Assembly (NCBI GenBank): GCA_029204225.1
Contig: CM055109.1
Coordinates: 299,500 to 363,499 of the forward strand
Length of the DNA stretch: 64,000 nucleotides
Direction of reading: 5' to 3'
From: Diphasiastrum complanatum
Taxonomy: Eukaryota > Streptophyta > Lycopodiopsida > Lycopodiales > Lycopodiaceae
Positions 1-10,640 of the stretch are shown here, piece by piece. Below the pieces are notes generated by a model that saw nothing but the letters and a program-made list of their open reading frames with translations, ran no database searches and had not been told where the DNA came from. The translations under genes and the position numbers were made by a program. Position 1 is the first letter of the stretch. Each line of letters opens with the position of its first letter.

Positions 1-149
1 CCTCGTCTAGCTCATCTTGTGTAGGTGCTGCACGAGGAGTAGCGGATGTTGAGTCCACTAGGCAAGAGTTAGGGTGCACCTGCAATTCAAGTACACCAGA
101 ACCATACATCAAGGAGTTGCATACTGAAGCATAACAAACCATTGCATCC

Positions 150-830
150 ATGTCTCGGCCTCCATGTCTCTCTGCCACCCAAAACGCTCAAGGGTCTGCT
201 GTGACCTGGGCCTAACCCCTCTTTGTTGTGCATAGGGTTGTGGTGGTCTAGCATGCCCTGCGGATGCGGTGGATGGACCAACTGAAGGGGTGTCTGATGG
301 TGGAGCATTAGATGCGGGATCTCTCTGCCTCTCTCTAGCGGGATCATCCTCGTGAAAAGGTGCATCTGTTGTTGATGATGGTGTGGGATGGGTAGAGCCT
401 GCCTCTAATCCTGAAGGCTGATGAAATACATGCAAGGCCTAGCACAGGTGTAGGTGCACATGCAGCACGGGCAGAGGTTAGTTTAGGTGTAGTACACGGT
501 CCAACAGGTGCACCACCAGTTCCAGCCGCAGCAGCAGGGCCTAGTTTAGGACCACACATACTTCATGAGCTTGCTAGGTCAGTGGCATGCCCTTCTCATC
601 ATGTGCTCGTCATTAGCAGTAGATGCACCAGATCCTGCGACAGCGGGGAGAGGCCACCCAACATCTGACACTCCACCCTCAAACACACCCTTAGCTCACC
701 CATCTGCCACATCCTCAGGTCGGGGCTCGACCACGAGCGCCCTATGTACAACAGAGAGGGGTTAGGGCCAGGCAACAGACTCTAGACCATGGTGGGTGGC
801 AGGGAGAGCTGCATGCCAAGTGTACCTGAT
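150..830. repeat. Imperfect inverted duplication, about 0.2-kb arms
   Basis: The minus strand of about 150-400 and the plus strand of about 600-830 read as diverged copies of one sequence. Both carry, in the same order, a proline/serine-rich stretch (codons like DTPS and GPST), a CAACA(A/G)AGAGGGGTTAGG block and a GGGTGGCAG block. The arms are separated by about 200-250 bases. Each arm can be read as a Pro/Ser-rich peptide, but there is no long shared frame and no recognisable domain, so I do not call a gene. It may be the edge of an uncharacterised transposon. Confidence 0.5.
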
Positions 831-1299
831 AGGTTGGTCATTTTTTTATGAGTGTGGCATTTTCTTTGCCATTGCTGACACCTAGGCATTCATTGAGCGG
901 ACACGATTGTTATATGTAAAGTGCTGTAATCTAGTGAGCTATATATTTCGCTAACTAGCTCTACAATTGACGAGATGAAGGAGAGTAAGGCAAGTAGACA
1001 ACTGTGGTATGGTGTACCAAAGGAAGAGGAATACCTGTAGGCATCGAACCCAATTTTCATAATACATGTTCAGTTGCCAAGGGTGCCAAGGGACCAGCCA
1101 ATGTTGCCACAATGATCGTTTAGGTCCTTTTCAGGGAAGGAGGGTGTGTTTTGGTTGGAGCTCATCGTGTCTAATTGTCTAAAACTCTATCGACAAATTG
1201 TCGTTGTTTCACGAAAATCAAGTGGGATTGGACTTCCTTAATAGCAACATCCTCGTCAAGAACACCGTTTAGAAGCAATGCACCTTCATTCACTTCCAC

Positions 1300-1640
1300 C
1301 TTGATGCTACCAGGTTCATATGCTCGAACCATTTCCCAATTTGAACCGGGCTAGCCGATTCGAATCGGTTAGTAGCCTTGTCTATTGCATATCGCCTTGA
1401 GCTACCTCCTACCACTTCGGCATGTGATATGTTTCATGTCAATCAACTACGTGTTGCTATTGAGGATGATGCTCCTTGGGACTCCAATTTTCCTATTTTA
1501 GAAGTCAGGCTGCTGCATAGTCATTGATGATGAAAAGTACAATTTTTAGTCCAGTAGGATGGTTGTCCTGTTGAGGAGGCTACATGGGAGCCTATTGATG
1601 TTTTTTACCGTACATCTCCCCTTGCAGATTAGGCATGCTA
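1300..1640 (+). mobile_element. Ty3/gypsy integrase C-terminus and chromodomain remnant
   Basis: Translated with a few frame changes, this stretch shows the end of a gypsy polyprotein. AYRLELPPT and MFHVNQLR match the usual integrase tail (YRLxLP, then VFHVSQLR), and about 100 bases later PVEEATWEPIDVF matches the end of a chromodomain (xATWExxx). Several stops break it. It identifies a chromovirus fragment on the plus strand, truncated on its 5' side. The LTR-like repeats just downstream may be its 3' LTR. Confidence 0.65.
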
Positions 1641-1689
1641 GCTTGCAGATTAGAAATCTGCTGGAGCATCCAGGTAAGTGATTATCTTA

Positions 1690-2720
1690 GTTACAGGATG
1701 ATGGGGCTTTGTTGGAGGGATGCCCAATTTTTGGATAGGGCTGCTTGTGTCACGTGGACTCCCCAATTTTAGTTGAGTATAAGTACGAAGCAGAGACATT
1801 CATTCAGTAGCTTATGTTTTGGTATACCAAGTCCTTTGCAGGAGGCTCATTGCTCTTCCTTGTAGGGAATCAGCTATTCATTATATTGATATTCTTTTAG
1901 AATTCCTACTCGAGCAATTCTCTGTAGCAAAAGGCAGAGCACCAAGAATTGCAATTTGGCAAGTTCTTGACATTGTTGTCGCTCTCGTATTCTTCTTCAT
2001 ACTTTTGTAAAGATTTTTACACCACTGGTATTTTCACAACAGGGCACTCCTAGTGCACTTTGTAGATCTTCATTTTGTTATGTAGAAGTCCCTTAAGTAG
2101 GCTTGGCAAATTCATGTTATTGATATTTGGCAGTAGCGTCCTCATTCCATCCTTGAGGCCTCAAGTACATATTGATGCTTTGTTTTGGTATTCCTAGTCC
2201 CTTGGTACAGCAAAATCATCTACAAAAAGTAGCAAAGTACCCATAGTATTACAATGTCCCTTCAGTTCCTCAGTGTTGCAGCTTCTGTTGGGCCATGAGG
2301 AGATGACTATTCTTCTTCAATACTATGTTAGCAGCATTTACATTAGTAACATTTTATACCTGTGTTCAGGAGGATATTTTTTGGTGGGGGAGAGTTATAG
2401 AAACACAGTACATTAGGTCTTATTGATATCATGTGCCCAAGACTCATTTCACTTGGTAGTATCATGACTGGCACAGGGCAATGACTATTTCACTCATAGG
2501 GTGATGGGTTTATATTGGAGGAGCACATTATTTTTTGATACGGCTACGTGTGTCACATAGCCTCTCTATTTTCCTTGCTAGAGTTTTATCTCCAATTTCA
2601 ATACAATTTGAGGAAGCGGAGACATCCATACGTTTTTAGTACAATTCCGTCCCCTTTAGGAGGCTCGTTGCTCTTCCTCGTAGGGGATTAGCTATTCTGT
2701 AGTTGATGTTCTCACACTAG
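1690..2720 (+). repeat. Diverged tandem LTR-like repeats
   Basis: About 1696-1880 and 2500-2705 are related direct copies. Both contain in order a GATGGGxxTxxxTTGGAGG block, a GGCT(G/A)CxTGTGTCAC block and an AGGAGGCTC(A/G)TTGCTCTTCCT block followed by a near-identical GGGAATCAGCTATTC-type end. They follow a gypsy integrase tail, so a 3' LTR plus a second LTR copy is the simplest reading. I cannot define exact termini or a target duplication. No gene is supported here. Confidence 0.45.
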
Positions 2721-4562
<1,842 letters not shown>

Positions 4563-6190
4563 AGGTCCTTGGAGAAGTGCTTTCTATTTATGCCCAGATA
4601 TTATGCGAGGAATTCTATATGGGCATAACAACATGCAACACTGTTGTTCCACTGAATGCTAGCCTGCAATTTATTAAAGATCTTATCCTGCTGGGATCAA
4701 AGAATGTGTTTGAAATTTTTTGGGATTCGGACTTCTGTATCACTCTTAGAGATGTTTGTTCAAGACAGATCTGCTCTAACATTACTGGCACTGTTTAGCT
4801 CATGCAAGCTTAGATTATCTTTGACTTAAATGAAGGACAAGTAGTCGTTCATGGGTGCTATTTTATCCCAGAGTAGTAACTTGGGCAGCTTTACAGATTG
4901 AATAAGCCTAATAACCAGAGTCTTGCATAAAATCTGCATGGACTCAAGGTCAAAAGACAGGAATGAAGCCACTAACAACATGAGAAAAGATTCTCTCGTC
5001 ATTGAGACACTATTGTCTAGACTAGTATGTTGTCTTGAAAAATAGACGATTGGGTGGAATTATAGCATAATATGTTGACAAATCTTGTTATTCAAAAAAC
5101 AATTTCCATGCAAGAACGTACTATCCCACAAAGAGGTGTCATAGACTTCGGTAAAATCGCTTTTTGTTTTTCAAAGAAAGCCCATTCGCAAATTCAACTA
5201 CAAACTCATGTCAAAGTCAATGGCTGGTAGTTTAGGATTTCTTAATAGTGCACAGCAAGTGAATTGGTGCAAGGAGTGTGATATTCTTTTTGCCATGGAG
5301 ATGAAATGTCTTCAAATGGGAAACAACGGGGACATCATGCACCTTTTTAGCTAGAATGTGTGCAAATTCTTGGAAGGCATGTCTAAAAAAAATTCATGGC
5401 AAAGAGAAAAGTAAAAAAGTGTTTGTCACGTTGAAAAAGAGCCCAATTCTCGGGCCCTTCCATTGTTAGAAGGGCTTTTGCTCTTGACTATTGTCGTCGA
5501 CTAGAAGGGCCTCAGGGTGCGGTTCCCTTTTTTGTGTTAAGATGTGTGGTTCCCATACGTTAGATTAAATTTTGTTGTATTCTATTACAAATCTAAGTCC
5601 ATTTCTCAATGATAAAGGACCAAGCTTGAAAGAAGTACAGATCTTGAAATTTTTTATTGTCCACCATGTAATTTTTTTTTTAGAATGAAATAAAACATCT
5701 AAATCCAATTTCCATGATTGATATGAGCATGAAGCATTTTCTATACCCAAACCTCTTGGGTGGCAATGCAAAAAATTCAACTAATTGAAATTTTTGTTTT
5801 CACCAAAAAGTCAACTCAAATTTGTCGAGCTCAGATTGCACTTACTTCAACATAAGAGCGTAGCTCTCCGGCAACGACGCTCATATGTCTAGGAAACTAG
5901 TTTTTGGCCTTTTTAGCCACTAGAACTTGAATTAAATCATATGTACATACTATATGATTATGGTACATGACAAGTACACTAGTTTCACACGTGGGAACAG
6001 GCTCCACACATGTGTTTTTATCTATATACAAGATTTTTGGCCTCTACCAAACTTATTTTTGCATTTTTCACACCACATGGCTATCCATCTTTTGGGAATT
6101 AGCATGGGGCTCACAACTGTACATTTTAGCCTAGCACTAATAATTCTCGTGCTCTCAGACTCAACTCTCAACTTCATCTCTGCTAGAAGC
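4563..6190. other. 3' flank of the aminotransferase gene; no further gene seen
   Basis: The first few hundred bases are presumably 3' UTR; AATAAG-like signals occur near 4905, but no poly(A) site can be fixed. The rest is AT-rich, without an open frame that resembles a protein. A short stretch near 6198-6225 repeats the LTR end seen at 6918 and probably marks another LTR scrap. Confidence 0.4.
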
Positions 6191-6892
6191 GCTAAAATTG
6201 TAGTGGGTTTTCCTATCCACCACTGATTACCAAAAATAGTATGATGAAATGATTGATGACACTGGCGAAGGTTTAGACGAAGGTTCCTCTCAGAGAATTG
6301 GTATTTTTGTAGAAAGGTATAAAACTTTCAACAAAAGATTATAAAAAACTAGTGAAACATTCACTAAGCCTTTTATTCTTGGAATTAACCTTCTCTGGTA
6401 TGGCTATAAATAAATAGATCTAAGTCAGATCTATATATAGTAGAACAGACGAAGGATGGTTTTCAATATTTTTTTGATTCTAGGAGTTTTTGTCACTGTT
6501 TTTGTTTTTTTTTTTTTTTTAAATTTTTGGAAAAAGATTGGGCAGTAATCTTCTTTCTTCAAATTGAAGATTCACTGCATCAAGGTGGGTGTCAGATGAA
6601 GATTTTGTCCCTTTTAACACCAATATTGCTGAAAATAAACGATTTTTGTGGTTTTTCTTTTTTAATTTCTTCAGATCTAAATGGATTTTAGGAATGGTGA
6701 TATGTCTAACCTTCCTTGCTCATCAATAAAAATAAACTACAAGCAAAAAATCCACACAAATCAAGCAAAATTATCTTCAAACTAATCCTAAAATGCTAGT
6801 TAACACTACTATGCCAAATCCAAGATGCCTAAATGCAAGCTGACATCTATCCATGAATTAAAAACATGTTGAAAATGAAAAATTGGTGTAGC

Positions 6893-6914
6893 ACCTCCTC
6901 GACAATGGCACCAA
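6893..6914 (-). promoter_or_regulatory. Primer-binding site, tRNA-Asp type (degenerate)
   Basis: On the minus strand, just past the LTR end CACTACA, the sequence reads TTGGTGCCATTGTCGAGG. This resembles the TTGGCGCCGTTGCCGGGG site, complementary to tRNA-Asp, that is typical of the Athila/Tat group of plant Ty3/gypsy elements. It fixes the orientation of the LTR at 6918-7460 as a 5' LTR on the minus strand. Confidence 0.6.
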
Positions 6915-7114
6915 AATTGTAGTGAGTTTTCTTATCCACCTTCAAACCTAGATCCTAGCAAATGCAAAGCCTCAAGATATGAAGAGGATCATATTATGTC
7001 ACACGAAGATTCGTTCCCATGAGAGTGATGCATAGTTCAGATTCAAACACATGCTTATGGTTCAACATCTAACACTACGATCCTATTAACCCTAATCCAC
7101 CAAAGATAAATCTT

Positions 7115-7117
<3 letters not shown>

Positions 7118-7167
<50 letters not shown>
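7118..7167. repeat. (CT)n microsatellite inside an LTR
   Basis: About 25 uninterrupted CT repeats (GA on the LTR's sense strand). A shorter CT-rich run sits at the equivalent place of the related LTR at 55459-55476, so this is an expanded internal feature of the LTR family rather than an unrelated locus. Confidence 0.9.
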
Positions 7168-7172
<5 letters not shown>

Positions 7173-7345
7173 AAGTATAACAAGATTCAATCCCAACAAT
7201 CAACAAATCCAAATAATAATAAGATCCAAAAAAAAACATGAGAGAAGGAGAAAGGAGAAGAAGAGCAAGGACATCCAATTTGCAAATCATTAGAGGTTTC
7301 AACTGCTTGATTAGAAATGAACATGAAAATGAATACAAAGTACTA

Positions 7346-7355
7346 CTATTTATAG
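7346..7355 (-). promoter_or_regulatory. TATA box of the minus-strand LTR
   Basis: The minus strand reads CTATAAATAG about 430 bases upstream of the LTR end. Position and sequence fit an LTR-borne Pol II promoter. The homologous LTR has ACTATAAGAA at a comparable place near 55680. Confidence 0.5.
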
Positions 7356-7454
7356 TGCATTTTAGGGCCTTGGCCTGAATTCCTAAATTGCTTACTAGGG
7401 AAACAACCTAGAACAAAATTTCCAAGAGGACAAGCCAAGAGAGTGAAGTCCATT

Positions 7455-7640
7455 TTGTCACTGATTTACAATGACTTATGCGGTCCCTTGAGCATACCCT
7501 CTTTGGGTCAAGTTCTATATTTTATCACATTCATTGATGACTAATCCCGGTTCACCAGAATTACGTTCATAAAGAACAAGTCAGAAGCATTCAATTGCTT
7601 CAAGGAGTTCAAGCAAATGGAGCTCTTGGGATCAATAGAG
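7455..7640 (+). mobile_element. Ty1/copia integrase core fragment
   Basis: The plus strand encodes, with one stop, NDLCGPLSIPSLGQ, then YFITFIDD, SRFTRITFIKNKSEAF and CFKEF. This is the start of a copia integrase core (DxxGP, FxTFIDDxSR, KSEAFxxF). It is a short scrap between the LTR fragment at 6918-7460 and the palindrome-rich region. Confidence 0.7.
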
Positions 7641-8110
7641 CTGTTGACCTCTTGTGCTTGCGTATCTCAGTGAGCCACCTGCTGCGGTTGTGCATTCTAG
7701 GTCTAGCAGGTGGTGTGATGGCAACCGTAGGAGATGAGGATGAGCCAGGAGGAAGAAGTCCCTCCTTATCTGCTTTCTCCTATCCATGGGCGTGAACTAT
7801 GTGATAGCGGACTTGTGCGTGAAGGTTAGGATGAGAAGGGAGGAATGATAAAGAACTCGCAGAGGACCGCTATGTACAAACAAAATGTACGGTATATCGG
7901 ACCTATGCGAGCCGAATATCAGAGAGAACGATTAGATTTGAGGAAAGACACACAAGTGCGATATGGGGTGACACGTAGGCAGACGTATCGGACCTATGTG
8001 CATGGAAGGCAGTAGGAGAAAGTTTGATTGTGAAAGACGCGCACAAATGCGATATGCGGAGCGAAAAAAAAAGTGAAACAATTTCATCAAAATTTGTGAT
8101 TTTATATCGG
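7641..8110. other. No gene; start of the motif-rich upstream region of the unknown gene
   Basis: No credible coding frame. The block TATCGGACCTATG occurs twice (near 7892 and 7986). CACAAGTGCGATAT-type motifs appear at 7951 and 8041 and again at 8504 and 8593, suggesting that this stretch belongs with the gene that follows. Confidence 0.45.
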
Positions 8111-8400
8111 GGTTCGCACGTGCAAAAGAACGTCCTGTCACACGTGTGGGAGTTGTACAGACAAATGCGAGAGCGACACATGTCACCCTATCACATTTCA
8201 CGTGTGGGATTTGTACGATCGAATGCGAGAGCGACACATGTTTATGAGCAATCGAATGAACATGCGACATGTGTTCAGGTGTCATTTCACACGTGTGCAG
8301 GTGTCATCTCACACGTGCTTGCGCCTGTTGTCCAATTGAAAGTAGACACATGTCATAAGTCCGTTGACCACACGTGCAAAAATTTAGTATAAATGGCACA
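8111..8400 (+). promoter_or_regulatory. Palindrome-array promoter with TATA box
   Basis: Within 260 bases there are six CACGTG cores (8117, 8141, 8199, 8290, 8312, 8371) and four ACATGT cores (8178, 8236, 8268, 8348). Part of the array is a direct repeat, since GCGAGAGCGACACATGT occurs at about 8167 and 8225. A TATA box, GTATAAAT, lies at 8388-8395, about 230 bases upstream of the ATG at 8620. CACGTG is the G-box core bound by plant bZIP and bHLH proteins (established). That it drives this gene is inference, supported by a similar array ahead of the second gene copy. Confidence 0.6.
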
Positions 8401-8619
8401 AAAACCGAATAATTTTTTACCTTTTGTGTTCTCAAAATTCGCGACATATTGCTTTTGTGCGCTCTCATTGCTGTCCGTTTGCTTGCAACTATACCTACTC
8501 GTGCACAAGTGCGATATTCTGTATCTGTCTGCCGTACATATCCATCTTCTGCGCCATTTTGATAGTTAGTTTTGGTTCAATTCTCCCGCGCGCACAAGTG
8601 CGATTTTCACGTTACTGCC

Positions 8620-10137
8620 ATGGCCTCTTCCTCATCATTCTCACGAGAATCAGGCTTGAGTTCATTTCTGAGTGAATTTGGGATTACTGAAAACCTAGAC
8701 TACTTCCACAGTCTATTCAGGCCATATCTACATGTTTTCAGGACTGCACAACCAAATTCTGACATATTTTATGAACATTATGTCAGATTCAGAGATATAC
8801 TTAGCAAGCCTGTTTTCTCCATAGGTCCACTCCAGTACATGCATTATACTGATCTTGTTCATTTCTTTACAGCTTTTAGACATAGACTAGATAGAATGTT
8901 CACCAAATTGTTTGATCTTTTCAAAAGTAGTCCTACGTGTCCGTATTGCAACAAGAAATGTCGATTGGTTGAATATCAGAGTGGTTTCGTACTTTTTTCG
9001 TTAGTTCAGATCCCAGATGATAATGAAGTTCTTGTTGCTGACCCTCCTTTTGCACCCTCCTCTGTTCAGTTAGCCATTAAGGATATCAGTCACTTTCTTA
9101 TTGACACTCCTGATTAAAAAAAGTGACTTCATTGATGTAGAAACTGATGTTCTCCGAGACTCTTTCATTGGCCAAAATACATCTGATGATGAATCCAAAT
9201 TTATGGAGGATTCAAAATGTCTTTTCAATTTGCCTGTATATTATATTAATGACGATGTATATTTTACTACTGCTGATTTATGTAAATTTTTTGACTATCG
9301 TGAGGACGAGGTTCTATGTTTATTATCCGGCACAATTTCCAAATTCTCCGACTTTGTAGATTTTGAGACAGATGACCTTGTTGCTAGTATTGATTTTGAT
9401 GATGAGGAGGGTCTTATGACCGGTGAAGAATGTTTGAATAAGACTTTATCAAATATAGCTGAGGATGGGCGAGGCAGACCATCCGATGAAGAATTCACGA
9501 CATTTCAATCCCAGATGGGCTTCCCTTGTCCATCATTAATGCATTTCACTGATGATTCCACTTCAGTACGTGGTCATTATATTGATCATCCCGATCTGGT
9601 TGCTGCTGATGATGAAGAATGTGAAAGTGTTTAATCTTCATTGCATTTGATTGTTTTCAATCACTGAATGTGTTTTTGCTAACATATTTCCTATTGTAGT
9701 ATGCTCTCATAATAGATGATTTTGCTGCGAGACGAGGTGGTTTCAGACAACACGCATCCTCGTTCCAGAGGGACAATGGATTGGGCCACTATCTTCAGCA
9801 TTTCTTGAAGAATGAGATCTGTATTGCTCATTCCAAGCTGAGCCCAGTCAGGGAGAGTCTTATAATGGCAGTTAAAGCTTTATCATTTTATCTAGGAGGA
9901 CGTAAATTTGTTAAGACAAATAAGATCATTTTTGTCAAAAGATCTTATGTTTTGAACATTTTAGGCTTTACTGATGGGAATGTTCCTTTAAGGAGCTCCC
10001 ATTATTCATTGTATTCCACTTATATTGAGCTTAGTGGAAATAAGAATAATGCACATCTATTAGATGCATACGCTAGCAGAGAATTTCTTCATGACAATAC
10101 TACCATAGAATTTGATACAAGATCTGATGATGAATAG
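8620..10137 (+). CDS. Unknown repeat-associated gene, copy 1 (two exons, one frame break)
   Basis: I do not recognise this family. The start is ATG 8620 in a GCCATGG context. The first frame runs to 9117 and includes a possible zinc ribbon, CPYCNKKC, and GFVLFSLVQIPDD. At 9110-9125 the frame shifts by one base near a run of seven A, and the next frame runs to about 9630 with NLPVYYINDDVYFTTADLC, REDEVLCLL and RPSDEEF. A probable intron (GTGTTTAATC to TATTGTAG) leads to an exon 9700-10137 with LSFYLGGRKFVKTN and KRSYVLNILGFTDGN. A second copy at 31550-32560 shares GFVFYLSTLV, NLPVYY, REDEILSIL and PSEEEF in the same order, with both sides of the break in a single frame. That shows the break here is an indel and that the protein was once about 350 residues plus the last exon. 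No transmembrane segment or signal peptide is seen. Confidence 0.6.
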
Positions 10138-10140
10138 TTG

Positions 10141-10640
10141 ACACTTTGTATTTTGGTATAATACAATCAATACATTTACATTGGGTATTTCTCCTCTCTT
10201 GTTCAATGAATTTGCAAAGCAATTCTGAACATGTCATGATGATCTTCTACTCAGCAATGATGATCTTCTACTCAGCAATCATCTAATTTTCTCTTCCTGT
10301 ATGAACTTGCATGCTTTTCTAAACTTGTTGTATTGTGTGGACTTTGTTATATGTCGAATCTAAACTTTGTGGTAGAACCACTGAAACAATTGACAAATGT
10401 AGTTTCATTTTTCATTGGTTCCTCCATGTTGTGTATTTCGATGAAATGCTGCTCGTGCTTGCCAGTGTGACTTCTCCATCCCTTGTGATGACCATACACT
10501 CAAGCTTCCATATGTATTTGCAAAAAATGTTGTATGATCTCTTAGTATGTGCTACATATGTCAAAATCATAATGTTAGTCTTATGTTTGGATCTAAATAT
10601 ATATGAAAATTTGAAAGCATTTTGAAAATTTTATACTAAC
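10141..10640. other. Convergent intergenic stretch; no gene seen
   Basis: AT-rich spacer between the plus-strand unknown gene and the end of the minus-strand gene at 10641. It holds a perfect 21-bp duplication, ATGATGATCTTCTACTCAGCA, at about 10237-10278. No reading frame resembles a known protein. Further 3' exons of the minus-strand gene could lie here but I cannot see them. Confidence 0.4.

Larger units (their letters stand above)
6240..7460 (-). mobile_element. Athila/Tat-like gypsy 5' LTR with primer site and leader (5'-truncated)
   Basis: On the minus strand, LTR sequence ends in CACTACA at 6918 and is followed directly by a primer-binding site and an AT-rich leader down to about 6240. 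The same LTR family recurs at 55231-55988 (shared TATACTTTTTATGAGAGAG block, GA/CT microsatellite, GGGAACGAA block and CACTACA end). Compared with that 758-bp copy, this one lacks its upstream part, which is cut near 7460 where copia integrase sequence begins. No gag can be read in the leader. Confidence 0.65.

Noticed and set aside
87-435. Overlapping minus-strand open frames of 92 and 108 codons
   Set aside because: Pro/Ser/His-rich, no domain, and the same sequence occurs inverted at 600-830 without a conserved frame. Treated as repeat DNA.
7075-7338. Minus-strand 87-codon frame with a long Glu-Arg repeat
   Set aside because: The repeat is only the (CT)n microsatellite translated; the region is an LTR promoter, not a gene.
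9100-9130. Programmed ribosomal frameshift at the A7 run
   Set aside because: The paralogue at 31.9-32.3 kb carries both parts in one frame, so a simple indel explains the break.
9235-9340. BRO-N/KilA-like domain in NLPVYYINDDVYFTTADLC
   Set aside because: There is only a vague resemblance in the pattern (hydrophobic stretch, then T-A-D-L). Without a profile search this is too weak to call.
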